A stretch of 64,000 nt of DNA from contig JAHDYM010000001.1 of assembly GCA_023383705.1 (NCBI GenBank), forward strand, positions 1-64,000, given 5' to 3'. Below, in pieces: positions 1-10,424 of this stretch (the first letter of the stretch is position 1; each line of letters opens with the position of its first letter). The notes under the pieces are model-generated. The model did not search any database. It was not told where the DNA came from and saw only the letters and a program-made list of their open reading frames with translations. The position numbers and the translations under genes were made by a program. Source of the DNA: Gammaproteobacteria bacterium. Its GTDB lineage: Bacteria; Pseudomonadota; Gammaproteobacteria; Steroidobacterales; GCA-2729495.

Positions 1-7
1 TGTCGAC

Positions 8-1222
8 GTGATGCTCGAGCTGCCGGTGGATGCCACGCTGCGCGACTTCCTGACCTCACATGGCCTGCCCGTGCCGGGCGGGTTCGCGTGGGACGACACG
101 CCGGAGACCAGCCAGTTCTTGGTGGAGGCAGTCAAGGTCTGGCCGGACACCGCCGCCCGCGACCAGATGACCGCCAACCTCATGGCCAGCGTCCAGTTGG
201 GCGATCCGGCGGGCAAGCAGGCGATGTTCGAGGCGGTGGTCTCGGATGCTGCCGCGCTGGCGGGCCTGACGCTGTGCCGCAGTGACGTCCACCGCTCGTT
301 CTGGCTCTACGTCACCCACCCGACGCTGTTCGAGCGCGCCTACGACTTCAGCTTTTGGGAGCACCACGGGCCGCAGACCCAGCAATACGATCTGGGCCTG
401 AAGCGCCAGCCGAACGGCTCGGATACGAACTTGGCTGGGCTGCGCAACGCGATCTCGGCCTTCTACAAGCGCGAGATGCAGTGCGGCGACAGCAGCGTGG
501 CGCATCTGGTCGAGCGCAGCCCCGGTGTGTTCCTGCTGACCGTCCACGTCAAGGACATGGCCATGCTGCGGCTGGAGTTCGAGGGACCGACCCTCAAGCG
601 CCGCGTCGGCAATCCCAACATCCACATGGTTCTGGAGTACGCCAAGCCCACCGGCGTGGTGCGCACACTGGTGCGCGGCGGCCAGAAGTACCAGCAGATG
701 CTGGTCGAAGCCTTCGCCGAGCATGTGCTGGGCGTCAAGGCGAGTGCGAGCCGCATCAAGTCGCCGAGGCTGGACTTGTCGATGCTGCGCACCGGCTTCG
801 ACGTGCCGGAGGCGTTCGAGGACGGGTTCTCGATGGTGCAGTTGAAGGCGCTGACCTTCCTCAGCCCGGACGGCGCATTGAAACTCGAATGCACCGCGAT
901 GCAGTCCAGCCAGCAACGCTCCGTGCATGAACTGCTGAAGGAAAAACTGCACGGCCCGCTGGAAGGCAACTGGGCGGTGACGGCGGCGCAGGTCAATCTC
1001 TACTACCCGCCGGAGCCGGGCCGCACGCGCCCGAAGGTGGTCACCATCGAAGTGACCAGCAAGGGGCGGCTCAACCTGCACAAGTTCGACGCCAAGATGC
1101 AGGCGCAACTGGAAGGCTATCTGGTTGCGGTGGGCATCTTGCAGAAGGGCCAGACCCTGAATGCGCACGAGATGCCGCCGGAAGCGGACGCAGTCAGTTC
1201 GACGCCGGTGATCGAGGACTGA
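8..1222 (+). CDS. uncharacterised protein of accessory island (may be 5'-truncated by the window edge)
   Basis: 404-aa ORF; reading frame stays open to the window start; ends 4 bp before the next ORF on the same strand; no family recognised. Confidence 0.6.
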   Translation: MMLELPVDATLRDFLTSHGLPVPGGFAWDDTPETSQFLVEAVKVWPDTAARDQMTANLMASVQLGDPAGKQAMFEAVVSDAAALAGLTLCRSDVHRSFWLYVTHPTLFERAYDFSFWEHHGPQTQQYDLGLKRQPNGSDTNLAGLRNAISAFYKREMQCGDSSVAHLVERSPGVFLLTVHVKDMAMLRLEFEGPTLKRRVGNPNIHMVLEYAKPTGVVRTLVRGGQKYQQMLVEAFAEHVLGVKASASRIKSPRLDLSMLRTGFDVPEAFEDGFSMVQLKALTFLSPDGALKLECTAMQSSQQRSVHELLKEKLHGPLEGNWAVTAAQVNLYYPPEPGRTRPKVVTIEVTSKGRLNLHKFDAKMQAQLEGYLVAVGILQKGQTLNAHEMPPEADAVSSTPVIED

Positions 1223-1226
1223 TCCG

Positions 1227-2213
1227 ATGGCGGCGCATGACGCTTGGGCTTTGGTCTGCCGCCTGTTTGCGGGCGGCACGCCCGTGCTGCGCGCCACGCT
1301 GTCGTCGCGCGAGGCATCGGTGCTGTCCGTTTTCGGCAAGGCGGTCAAGCCGACGGTGGTGGATCAATCCTTCGTGCTCTGCCCGCACTGCCAGCAGCAC
1401 CGGGCACAGGTGTGGGGCGATGGCCGTGGCGGGCGCATGTGCCGTTGCCCGGACTGCGGGCCAGTGACCGTCGAAACGAACGACGGCGCGGCGTTGGCCC
1501 TGGACGAGGATTGGCTGCGCCAGAAGATGCGCCTCGCGCTCGGCATCGAAAGCCGCGACGGCATCGATGATCTGGGCGGCGGCGTGTGGCGGCTGGGCGA
1601 AGCACGACGGTCGCCCGTCCTGTTGGCCCGCGACCTGTCGCGGGTGCTGCACGAACCCGCGTTGCTGGATCGGGTGCGTGTGGCAGGCGGAGACATCCAG
1701 GTGATCACGCCGAGGTCGAGCACGACGCGTGGATCGCCGTTCGGCACGGGCGTCCAGTGGCTGAGGCTGGAAGAACGCTTCACGTTCTACGGCGGCGGAA
1801 TCACGTTCATTGCCACGTCGCCGTCCGCGACACCAGTGGTCGCCGATTCGGCCACGCCGGTGAACGGGCCGTTCTCGGCGGATTTCAGATGGGCGACGTT
1901 GCCGGACGTGCAGGCCACGCCGATCCAGTTCACCGATGGCCAGTCGAAGGTGTTCGGTGCGCTGTGGGCGTTCAAGGGCGAAGCCGTGACGGCGGAACGG
2001 GTCATGCAGCGCGCGGGTTTGGACAGCGCCAAGCCGAGCGACCTGTTCAAGATTAAGACGAAGGACAAGGGCAAGCCGGAGCCTGCTGCACAGCACGCGG
2101 CCTACGGCGCGCTCGTGGTCACGCAGCAACGCGCGGGGCTGTACGTGATGCCCTGCGCGGCGGTGGCATCCCTACGCCAGACATCGGGAAAGGAGGAGAC
2201 CTTCATGACATGA
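1227..2213 (+). CDS. uncharacterised protein with CxxC...CxxC zinc-ribbon-like motif (CPHC...CRCPDCG)
   Basis: 328-aa ORF, tightly linked to the upstream ORF; two Cys pairs at residues ~52-76. Confidence 0.6.
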   Translation: MAAHDAWALVCRLFAGGTPVLRATLSSREASVLSVFGKAVKPTVVDQSFVLCPHCQQHRAQVWGDGRGGRMCRCPDCGPVTVETNDGAALALDEDWLRQKMRLALGIESRDGIDDLGGGVWRLGEARRSPVLLARDLSRVLHEPALLDRVRVAGGDIQVITPRSSTTRGSPFGTGVQWLRLEERFTFYGGGITFIATSPSATPVVADSATPVNGPFSADFRWATLPDVQATPIQFTDGQSKVFGALWAFKGEAVTAERVMQRAGLDSAKPSDLFKIKTKDKGKPEPAAQHAAYGALVVTQQRAGLYVMPCAAVASLRQTSGKEETFMT

Positions 2214-2285
2214 ACTCAATGCTTGAGCGCCTTGGCTCGCGCCGACTTCAAGAGCCTGTCCTTTTCAATTTTTGGAGCATTTGAA

Positions 2286-2516
2286 ATGAGCGGAAAAAAC
2301 CAATGGGTCGTTCCCATCAACGGCGGTGATCAGTGGGGTGTGCGCGGTGAAGGCAACGACCGCCTCACCTCTGTCCACGACACGCAGCAGCAGGCGATTG
2401 ACCGTGCGCGGGACATCGCCATCAACCAGCAGAGCGAGATGTTCATCCAAGGTCGTGACGGCCAGATCCGCGAGCGCAACAGCTACGGTGACGATCCGTT
2501 CCCGCCCAAGGGGTGA
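2286..2516 (+). CDS. DUF2188-like small protein
   Basis: MSGKNQWVVPINGGDQWGVRGEGNDRLTSVHDTQQQAIDRARDIAINQQSEMFIQGRDGQIRERNSYGDDPFPPKG resembles DUF2188. Confidence 0.7.
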   Translation: MSGKNQWVVPINGGDQWGVRGEGNDRLTSVHDTQQQAIDRARDIAINQQSEMFIQGRDGQIRERNSYGDDPFPPKG

Positions 2517-2773
2517 TGCTGGGCTTGGCCTCGCGGGTTTGCTTCTACTTTGCTCGTGCAAACCCGCGAGCCAACTATTCTCATCGGCGCACGCACAAGT
2601 GGTTGACGAACAACACCGTCTGCGTGTGCCACGGCGAAGAAGTTGGCGCAGTTTCGAGAGAAGATAGGGCGGAACAGGGGCGAACTGGACGGGTCACGCC
2701 GCCTCTGCCCGGAACGGCTGGCACACGCAGAACGACGCGGAAGCCCGCGTGGCGTGCGGAAGCCGCAAACGAA

Positions 2774-2799
2774 AACGCCCAACCGAGAACGGTTGGGCG
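2774..2799 (-). terminator. rho-independent terminator downstream of tRNA-Phe
   Basis: Inverted repeat cgcccaacc/ggttgggcg followed on the minus strand by gttttcgttt. Confidence 0.7.
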
Positions 2800-2807
2800 C
2801 TGAATAG

Positions 2808-2883
<76 letters not shown>

Positions 2884-2911
2884 ATTACCGGGAAACCGGA
2901 CGGGGAGTGGA

Positions 2912-2934
2912 ATCGCGCCTGAAGGCGCTCCTAC
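2912..2934 (-). repeat. REP-like hairpin, variant stem
   Basis: ATCGCGCCTGAAGGCGCTCCTAC; same architecture as ATCGCGGCTGAAGCCGCTCCTAC with compensatory stem changes. Confidence 0.7.
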
Positions 2935-3014
2935 GAGCGGCGCCCAAGCCGGGCCATTTTACGCGGTCGGCCGGGCTTGCCGTCAAGGAATCCGCACGCC
3001 GGGGGCAAAAAAGC

Positions 3015-3281
3015 CTATTTGGGCTTGAAGTCCGGGGGTGGCGCGGAGTCGCCGGTGAAGAAGAATTTCTCCATTTCCGTTTCGAGCAGCTTGCGCGCCT
3101 TGGGCTCGATGGGGGTCAGGCGGTATTCATTGATGAGCATGGTCTGCCGGGCCAGCCACTGCTGCCAGGCCTGCTTGGAGACGTTCTCGTAGATGCGCTT
3201 GCCCAGCTCGCCGGGATAGGGAACGTAGTCGAGACCATCTGCCTCGATGCGAAGCAGGACGCAGTTGACCTGGCGAGCCAT
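3015..3281 (-). CDS. yggX: Fe(2+)-trafficking / oxidative damage protection protein YggX
   Basis: 88 aa [55 protein letters not shown]. Confidence 0.95.
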   Translation of the reverse strand: MARQVNCVLLRIEADGLDYVPYPGELGKRIYENVSKQAWQQWLARQTMLINEYRLTPIEPKARKLLETEMEKFFFTGDSAPPPDFKPK

Positions 3282-3300
3282 GAAAAACCTTTCTGTTGTT

Positions 3301-3323
3301 GTGGGAGCGGCTTCAGCCGCGAT
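3301..3323 (+). repeat. REP element GTGGGAGCGGCTTCAGCCGCGAT
   Basis: Matches the 23-bp REP at 59044 except one base; contains the mutY stop codon. Confidence 0.85.
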
Positions 3324-4377
3324 CCCGGAGGGACTCGAGCAACCGGGTGACCGGTGCGGCCAGGCCAACCCGGGCCGGCGCGGCCCTGTTATACCAGAGC
3401 CACCGGTCGCCCTCCATCGCGCGCAGCGGCACGTGCGCCAGGCGGCATTCGACCGGCGTGATGTCGAGGTCGAAGTGGGTGAAGCCGTGGCGGAACACGG
3501 GACGCACGCTCTGGGCCCCGGGCGCGCTGCCAAACTGCGCGCTGCACCACTCGCCCACCGCTTCCACCGACGCAACTTCCGGCAAACCCCACAGGCCACC
3601 CCAGATGCCGGTATCCGCGCGGCGCTCGAGCAGCACGGCACCATCGGCCCGCGTGCAGAGCAACAGCACGCAGTGGCGCAGCGGGCGCGCCCTGGCCGGC
3701 TTGCGGGCCGGCAGTTGCGCGGTGAGTCCTGCGGCGAGCGCCACGCAGTTGTCGCGCAGCGGGCAGGACGCGCAGGCCGGCTTCCCCCGCGTGCAGACCG
3801 AGGCACCGAGATCCATGATCGCCTGCGTGTAGTGGGCGACCCGCTGCGCGGGCGTACAGCGCTCGGCCAGCGTCCAGAGTTCGCGTTGCACGGCCGACTC
3901 CGTGGGCACCCCGGCGATGCCGAACACGCGGGCGAGCACGCGCTTGACGTTGCCATCGAGTATCGGGTGACGCTGCCCGCTGGCGAGCGCGAGGATCGCA
4001 CCCGCCGTCGAGCGGCCGATGCCGGGCAGGGCTGACAGCGCCTCGAAGTCGGTCGGCAGCACACCGCCATGCTGGTCGCGCACCCGTTGCGCGGCGCGAT
4101 GCAGGTTGCGGGCGCGGGCGTAGTAGCCGAGGCCCGACCAGCGGTGCAGCACTTCGTCGGGCGAGGCCGCGGCCAGCGCCTGCACCTCGGGGAAGGTCTG
4201 CATGAATGTGTCGTAGTAGCGCGCGACCGTCGCCACCTGCGTCTGCTGGAGCATGATCTCGGACACCCAGACGCGGTAGGGCGTCGGGTTTTTCTGCCAG
4301 GGCAGGTCATGGCGGCCGTGCTGGTCCCACCAGGCGAGGAGCAGGGGGGCGAGTTGTGTGCTGAAACCAGCCGGCAT
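3313..4377 (-). CDS. mutY: A/G-specific adenine glycosylase
   Basis: HDLPWQ...[31 protein letters not shown], Fe-S motif [17 protein letters not shown]. Confidence 0.96.
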   Translation of the reverse strand: MPAGFSTQLAPLLLAWWDQHGRHDLPWQKNPTPYRVWVSEIMLQQTQVATVARYYDTFMQTFPEVQALAAASPDEVLHRWSGLGYYARARNLHRAAQRVRDQHGGVLPTDFEALSALPGIGRSTAGAILALASGQRHPILDGNVKRVLARVFGIAGVPTESAVQRELWTLAERCTPAQRVAHYTQAIMDLGASVCTRGKPACASCPLRDNCVALAAGLTAQLPARKPARARPLRHCVLLLCTRADGAVLLERRADTGIWGGLWGLPEVASVEAVGEWCSAQFGSAPGAQSVRPVFRHGFTHFDLDITPVECRLAHVPLRAMEGDRWLWYNRAAPARVGLAAPVTRLLESLRDRG

Positions 4378-4508
4378 GATGTGGCGGGAGCCTATCAAGT
4401 TGCCGGCTGGAAGTGTGCGGGGCCGCACCGGGCAGTCTTGTTCATGGCCGCGAGGTGGCGCAGACTCTGCGCCGCCGCGCCCCGGGGGGGCCACGATCAC
4501 CTCGCCAC

Positions 4509-6368
4509 ATGCTGCGATCCCGCCTCAAAGCCCCAGCCCTCATCGGCGCCATCGGGGTTGTTTACGGCGACATCGGCACCAGTCCGCTCTATGCCTTCGG
4601 TGCTGCCATCAAGGCCGCCCGGTCGGTTACGCCCGGACTGGCGATATTCGGCTCGCTGTCGCTGATTTTCTGGAGCCTGTTGCTGGTCGTCAGCCTCAAG
4701 TACCTGGTGCTCATGGTGCGGGCCGACAACGAGGGCGAAGGCGGCATCCTCGCGCTGCTCGCCGGACTCGAACAGTACTTCTTCCACTGGGCCGACTGGT
4801 CGCGCAAGCTGCTGCTGGCCGGCGCGCTCGGCGCCGCACTCTTCTATTGCGATGCTGTCATCACGCCGGCCATCTCGGTGCTCAGCGCGGTTGAAGGACT
4901 GGAACTGCTGGACCCGGGCTTTTCCGGCATCATCCTGCCACTGGCCTGCGGCATCCTGCTCGGCCTGTTCCTGCTCCAGCGCAGCGGCACCGAGAAAATC
5001 AGCCGCTACTTCGGCCCGGTCATGCTGCTGTGGTTCGGTACGCTGGCCGGCCTGGGCGTGATCTCGATCGCCCGCACGCCGCAGATCCTGCAGGCACTGA
5101 ACCCGGCCTTTGCCCTGGCCATGCTGTCGAGCGAGCCAGGCATTGGCCTTGCCATCATCGGCGCGGTATTCCTCACCGTTACCGGCGGTGAAGCCCTGTA
5201 TGCCGACATGGGCCATTTCGGCCGCTCGGCGGTCCGGGTTACCTGGTTCGGCTGCGTCTGGCCGGCACTGGTACTGAATTATTTTGGCCAGGGCGCGCTG
5301 GCGCTGCGCAACGGTACCTCACTCGACAATCCGTTCTTTCGCCTGGCGCCGGAACCACTGCTGGCTGCGCTGATCGTTCTGGCCACGGCTGCCACCATCA
5401 TCGCCTCGCAGGCAACGATTACCGGCGCCTTCTCCATCACCCGGCAGGCCGTGCAGCTCGACCTCATGCCGCGCGTGAACATCGTCCAGACCTCGGCCAG
5501 CGAACGCGGACAGATTTATGTACCGGTCACCAACTGGGTGATGCTGTTGCTGGTACTTGGCGTGACGCTGGGCTTTGGCAGCTCCGGTGCCTTGTCCGCA
5601 GCCTATGGCGCGGCCGTTGCCGGCACGATGTGGATCACCACGGTGCTCGCCGCGGTCGTGGCACGGATGCAGTGGCGTTGGTCGTGGCTGGCAGTCGGTG
5701 TGGTGTTCGGCAGTTTTTTTGCCGTCGACACCACCTTCGTGTTCAGCAATCTGACCAAGATCGGCGACGGCGCCTGGGTGCCCATCCTGATGGCGGCGCT
5801 GCTGTTTCTGGTGTTCGTGGTCTGGCACGACGGGCGTGACATGCTGGGCAGGAAGCTCGATGCCATGGCGGTGGGCATGGACGGGCTCGAGCAGCTGCTG
5901 GCTGGCACCAGCCGGGTGAAGGGCACCGCCATATTCCTGGTCAGCCGTCCGGATTCCGTACCCGGCGCATTCCTGCGCAACATCGGGCACAACCATGTCG
6001 TACACGAGAACGTGATCTTCCTGCACATCGAATTCCTGCGCATACCCAAGGCGGATGCCGCAACCCAGTTGACGATCCAGCCGCTGCGCGAGTCCTTCCA
6101 TATGGTGCGGGCGCGTTTCGGCTTCATGGAGACCCCGGACGTCGGCGCCATCATCCAGCAATGCCGCCGGCAGGGTCTGCAGATCACCCCGCGCGATTAC
6201 ACGCTGTTTCTCGGCCAGCACGTCGTGGTGCCAACCGGTCCGCAACGTCCCGGGTACTGGAAGCGCGGCTTCTTTGCCTGGCTGCAACGTCGCTCAACCG
6301 GTGCAGCGGAATTCTTCGGCATGCCGCTTCGTCGTGTGGTCATCGTCAGCACCGTGATCGAGATCTGA
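4509..6368 (+). CDS. kup: KUP/HAK/KT family potassium transporter
   Basis: GVVYGDIGTSPLYAF, RADNEGEGGILAL. Confidence 0.96.
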   Translation: MLRSRLKAPALIGAIGVVYGDIGTSPLYAFGAAIKAARSVTPGLAIFGSLSLIFWSLLLVVSLKYLVLMVRADNEGEGGILALLAGLEQYFFHWADWSRKLLLAGALGAALFYCDAVITPAISVLSAVEGLELLDPGFSGIILPLACGILLGLFLLQRSGTEKISRYFGPVMLLWFGTLAGLGVISIARTPQILQALNPAFALAMLSSEPGIGLAIIGAVFLTVTGGEALYADMGHFGRSAVRVTWFGCVWPALVLNYFGQGALALRNGTSLDNPFFRLAPEPLLAALIVLATAATIIASQATITGAFSITRQAVQLDLMPRVNIVQTSASERGQIYVPVTNWVMLLLVLGVTLGFGSSGALSAAYGAAVAGTMWITTVLAAVVARMQWRWSWLAVGVVFGSFFAVDTTFVFSNLTKIGDGAWVPILMAALLFLVFVVWHDGRDMLGRKLDAMAVGMDGLEQLLAGTSRVKGTAIFLVSRPDSVPGAFLRNIGHNHVVHENVIFLHIEFLRIPKADAATQLTIQPLRESFHMVRARFGFMETPDVGAIIQQCRRQGLQITPRDYTLFLGQHVVVPTGPQRPGYWKRGFFAWLQRRSTGAAEFFGMPLRRVVIVSTVIEI

Positions 6369-6628
6369 GACGGGCCGTTCCCGCCGCCCGGCCGGAACTG
6401 CCCGCCGGCACATCGCGTGGATGTGAGCTGCAACCGCAAAACTTCGAAAACTTCGACCCGGCACCTGACAGAGGCAGAACTGTGCGCCCGTGCAGCCCGC
6501 GCGGCCTGCGGATGTGAAGCACATCTCATCGATTTGTCATAGTCGGGCCTTAGGCTAGTCCCCGTATCTTCGTGGGGACGAACTGGCCGGCCGGGCATGC
6601 CCGGCGCATGCGGGCCGATCGCGTGGCA

Positions 6629-8365
6629 ATGAAGCTTCTGCTGGTTGAAGACAATCAGGCCGACGTCGACTTTCTCGCCGCCTCGCTGCGCCGTCAGCGC
6701 GCCAGCGATGTGGAAATGGTCAACGTGCAGTCACTGGCGAACGCCACCGAGCGCCTCGGCAGCGAGAAGTTCGACATCGTGCTCCTCGACCTGCACCTGC
6801 CGGACGCCTCGGGCCTCGAGTGCATCGACGCGATCCAGGCCATCGACCAGGAAATCCCCATCGTCGTGCTGAGCGGCCAGGACGACGAGGAGTTTGCCGT
6901 CAGCATCCTCAACAAGGGCGCCCAGGACTATCTCGTCAAGTGGGAGGGCCAGGGACGCACCATCCTGCGCTCGGTGCGCTACGCGATCGAGCGCAAGCGC
7001 TCCGAACTGCGGCTCAACTACATGGCGCAGTTCGATGCGCTGACCGGCATCCCGAACCGCCAGTACTTCAACGACCAGCTCACGCGGGCAACTGCAAGGG
7101 CGCGCCGTGACGGCCGCAAGGTGACCCTGCTGTTCCTCGACCTGGACGGCTTCAAGGTGGTCAACGACACGCTCGGCCACGATGCCGGCGACCGCCTGCT
7201 GAAAGAAGTGGCAAGCCGCATCCAGCGCTCCGTACGGACCGGCGACGTCATCGCCCGGCTCGGCGGGGACGAATTCGCCGTGCTGCTGGAAGGCCTGAGC
7301 GGCCCGCTGGAAGTCGAGACCATGGCCAACAGCCTGCTTGCGCTCATCTCGCAGCCGTATCACATCGCCGACCGCCAGCTCGACATCACGACCAGCATCG
7401 GCATCACGATGTATCCGAACGACAGCTCGGACACGCAGATGCTGCTGAAGAACGCGGACATCGCCATGTACCAGGCAAAGGAGAACGGCCGCAACAACGT
7501 GACCTTCTTCACCGAGCGGATGCACGCCGAGCTGATGGAATACCACGACCTCGAGCGGGACATCCGCGAGGCCTTGCGCCTCGACGAGTTCCACGTCGTC
7601 TACCAGCCGAAGGTCAACGCGCACAACCGCCGCCTGCAGGGCCTGGAGGCGCTGCTGCGCTGGACCAGCCCGACGCGCGGCAAGGTGAGCCCCGGCACAT
7701 TCATTCCCGTGGCCGAGGAGAGCGGGCACATCATTCCGCTCGGTTACTGGGTCCTCGACCAGGTCTGCCAGACGCTCAAGGCATGGGAGGAGAAAGGCCT
7801 GCCGTGCGTACCGGTATCGGTGAACGTTTCGGCGCGCCAGTTCCAGCAACCAGACTTCCACAAACGCGTCGCACAGATACTTGCCGCACATGCCGTGGAT
7901 CCCTCGCTGATCGAGATCGAGCTGACCGAAGGCCTGGTGATGGAGGACAGCGAGGCGGCCCAGATGGAGCTGTTGCGCCTCAAGCGGATCGGCCTGCGTA
8001 TCTCCATCGACGACTTCGGCACCGGCTATTCCTGCCTGAGCTACCTGCGACGCTTCCCGATCGACGTGCTGAAGATCGACCGCTCCTTCGTCATGGAAAT
8101 CGGCGTCAGCCAGGATGGCGAGAGCATCATCGACGCAATCATCTCGCTGGCGCGCAGCCTGCGCCTCGAAACAGTCGCCGAAGGCGTGGAAACAAACGGG
8201 CAGCTCGACTTCCTGCTGGAACGCGGCTGCCACATCGTGCAGGGCTACCTGTTCGGCGTCCCGATGGAGCAGCCGCTGGTCGAGCCGCTGCTGGCCGAAC
8301 TCAGCAATGCCGGTGTCGACTCGACCGCAACCCGCCGCGCACTGGCTGCGGCCAACCACCGCTGA
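6629..8365 (+). CDS. response regulator with GGDEF and EAL domains
   Basis: Receiver (LLDLHLPDASG), intact GGDEF (RLGGDEFAV), EAL (GLEALLRW) and DDFGTGYS motifs. Confidence 0.95.
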   Translation: MKLLLVEDNQADVDFLAASLRRQRASDVEMVNVQSLANATERLGSEKFDIVLLDLHLPDASGLECIDAIQAIDQEIPIVVLSGQDDEEFAVSILNKGAQDYLVKWEGQGRTILRSVRYAIERKRSELRLNYMAQFDALTGIPNRQYFNDQLTRATARARRDGRKVTLLFLDLDGFKVVNDTLGHDAGDRLLKEVASRIQRSVRTGDVIARLGGDEFAVLLEGLSGPLEVETMANSLLALISQPYHIADRQLDITTSIGITMYPNDSSDTQMLLKNADIAMYQAKENGRNNVTFFTERMHAELMEYHDLERDIREALRLDEFHVVYQPKVNAHNRRLQGLEALLRWTSPTRGKVSPGTFIPVAEESGHIIPLGYWVLDQVCQTLKAWEEKGLPCVPVSVNVSARQFQQPDFHKRVAQILAAHAVDPSLIEIELTEGLVMEDSEAAQMELLRLKRIGLRISIDDFGTGYSCLSYLRRFPIDVLKIDRSFVMEIGVSQDGESIIDAIISLARSLRLETVAEGVETNGQLDFLLERGCHIVQGYLFGVPMEQPLVEPLLAELSNAGVDSTATRRALAAANHR

Positions 8366-8379
8366 GACCCGCACCCGCC

Positions 8380-9939
8380 ATGAGCAACAGACTCTCCCTG
8401 ACCACCACCGCTGAGAAAATCAGCCCGGCCCTGCAGGCGACGCTGTCTGCAAGCGGCATCGGCCTCTACTCTTTCGACCCGGACACGGGGGTCTTTGAAG
8501 TCGACGACACCTGCCGGAAGCTGTTTGACCTGGAGCCGGATACCAGCCTGTCACCGCAGGAGATGCTGTCGCGGATTCATCCGGACGACCTGCCGCGCTA
8601 CTGGTCGGCGGCAGCCGACAGCACGCGGACCGGCACTTTCAACTGCGACTATCGCGTGATCTATCGCGATGGCTCGGTGCACTTCATCAGCGGCCGCGGC
8701 AATGTGCATGACGCAGACGGACAGCAGAGCCGGCGAATCCTCGGTGCCTGCATCGACGTGACCACGCGACACGCGCTGGAGGCTGAACTCCAGGCCACGC
8801 AGGCACGCATGCAGCACCTGGCCGACGGGGTACCGGGGCTGTTTGCCTATCTGGATGGAAACTACGTCGTCCGCTTCATGAGCAGCGAGTATGACCGCTG
8901 GTATGGCTACTCGCGCAGCCGCCACCTCAACGCACCCATCACCGAAGTGATTGACCCCGAGAGCTGGAAAAAGCGCCAGCCGTTGTACGACCGCTGCCTG
9001 GCCGGGGAGGTAATCCGCTACGAAGAGGCCCGCACCATGGCCAGCGGCGAGCAACGCTTCTATGCCGTTACCTACCGGCCCGACCGGGACGCGACGGGCA
9101 AGGTGGTGGGCATCCTGTCGCTGGCGATGGATATCACGGAGCGTCGTGCCTTCCAGCGCGCGCTCGAAGGCAAGTCCGAGGAACTCGAGCGATCCAACCG
9201 CGATCTCGAGCAGTTTGCCTATGTCGCCTCACACGACCTCAAGGCACCGCTGCGCGCCATCGATATCCTGGTGGACTGGCTGCGGGAAGACCTGCACGAC
9301 TTCGAAGGCGGCGAAGTCCGGCAGAACCTCGATCTGCTCAGGCAGCGCACGACACGCCTGCACCGGCTGCTCGACGACCTGATGGCGTACTCGCGTGCAG
9401 GAAAAAAGCCCGGCGATGCCGTGGAGGTGGACACCCGGCTGCTGGCCGCCGACCTGTTCACGCTGCTCGCGCCACCGGCTTCCATGCGGATGGAGGCGAG
9501 CACCTCGCTGCCGGTACTCCGTGCCCACCAGGCCCCGCTGGAGCAGGTGCTGCGGAACCTCATCAACAACGCGATCAAGCACCATCCGACCAAAGACGGC
9601 CGGGTCCGGGTCTACGCGCAGGACATGGGCGAGGAACTGCTGTTTGCCGTCGAGGACGATGGCGCGGGCATTCCGCAGGAATATGCCGAAAAAGTGTTCC
9701 AGATGTTTCAGACATTGCAGCCGCGTGACGATATGGAAGGCAGCGGCATGGGACTCGCGATCGTGAAGCGCATCGTCGAGGGGCAGGGCGGGCGCATCTG
9801 GTTCCACGGTGGACCGGGTGGCTGCGGCACCGTGTTCAAGTTCACATGGAAAAAGCTACCCGGCGCACTGGCCGGCACATGCAGCGAGGAGCAGACGGAT
9901 GATCACCCCGGAAAAGACCGTACATATCTTGCTGGCTGA
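8380..9939 (+). CDS. PAS/PAC sensor histidine kinase
   Basis: Two PAS-like regions, H-box FAYVASHDLKAPLRAI, N-box NNAIKHH, G-boxes DDGAGIP / GSGMGLAIVKRIVE. Confidence 0.94.
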   Translation: MSNRLSLTTTAEKISPALQATLSASGIGLYSFDPDTGVFEVDDTCRKLFDLEPDTSLSPQEMLSRIHPDDLPRYWSAAADSTRTGTFNCDYRVIYRDGSVHFISGRGNVHDADGQQSRRILGACIDVTTRHALEAELQATQARMQHLADGVPGLFAYLDGNYVVRFMSSEYDRWYGYSRSRHLNAPITEVIDPESWKKRQPLYDRCLAGEVIRYEEARTMASGEQRFYAVTYRPDRDATGKVVGILSLAMDITERRAFQRALEGKSEELERSNRDLEQFAYVASHDLKAPLRAIDILVDWLREDLHDFEGGEVRQNLDLLRQRTTRLHRLLDDLMAYSRAGKKPGDAVEVDTRLLAADLFTLLAPPASMRMEASTSLPVLRAHQAPLEQVLRNLINNAIKHHPTKDGRVRVYAQDMGEELLFAVEDDGAGIPQEYAEKVFQMFQTLQPRDDMEGSGMGLAIVKRIVEGQGGRIWFHGGPGGCGTVFKFTWKKLPGALAGTCSEEQTDDHPGKDRTYLAG

Positions 9940-10408
9940 GGACGACCAGATCGACCAGAAGGCCTTCCTGCGCGCCTTCGGCAAGCTGCGCATCGGCAAC
10001 CCGATCACCATCGCCAGGGATGGCCTGGAGGCCTGGGAGATCCTCAAGGGCAGCAATGGCAGACCGCGGCTGCCGCGGCCCAACCTGCTGATCCTCGACA
10101 TCAACATGCCGCGCATGAACGGCCTCGAACTGCTGGTACGCATCCGCGAGGATGCGGAACTGCACGACTCGATCGTGTTCATGCTCACCACCTCGAACGA
10201 CGAGGAGGACAAGATCGAGGCCTTCAACCTGAATGTCGCCGGCTACATGCTGAAATCGGACATCGGCCAGAGCTTCATCAAGGCCGTTGAACTGATCGAC
10301 AACTACTGGCGGGTGATGGAACTGCCGCACGACACGCACAGCCACATGGCGACGGGCGCATCCGCCCGCAGGGCCGTGGTCAACGCCGACAGCCGCGGGA
10401 TGCTCTGA
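9899..10408 (+). CDS. stand-alone response regulator (Rcp1-like)
   Basis: ILLAEDDQIDQKAF, LLILDINMPRMNGLELL; overlaps kinase 3' end. Confidence 0.92.
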   Translation: MITPEKTVHILLAEDDQIDQKAFLRAFGKLRIGNPITIARDGLEAWEILKGSNGRPRLPRPNLLILDINMPRMNGLELLVRIREDAELHDSIVFMLTTSNDEEDKIEAFNLNVAGYMLKSDIGQSFIKAVELIDNYWRVMELPHDTHSHMATGASARRAVVNADSRGML

Positions 10409-10424
10409 CAGGAACCGGCCGGGG

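Noticed and set aside
56-1348. 430-aa minus-strand ORF in the island end
   Set aside because: His/Arg/Gln-rich shadow composition; plus-strand ORFs are consecutive and better organised, though the true family is unknown.
6731-8374. 547-aa minus-strand ORF
   Set aside because: Antisense to the GGDEF/EAL gene, whose catalytic motifs are intact.
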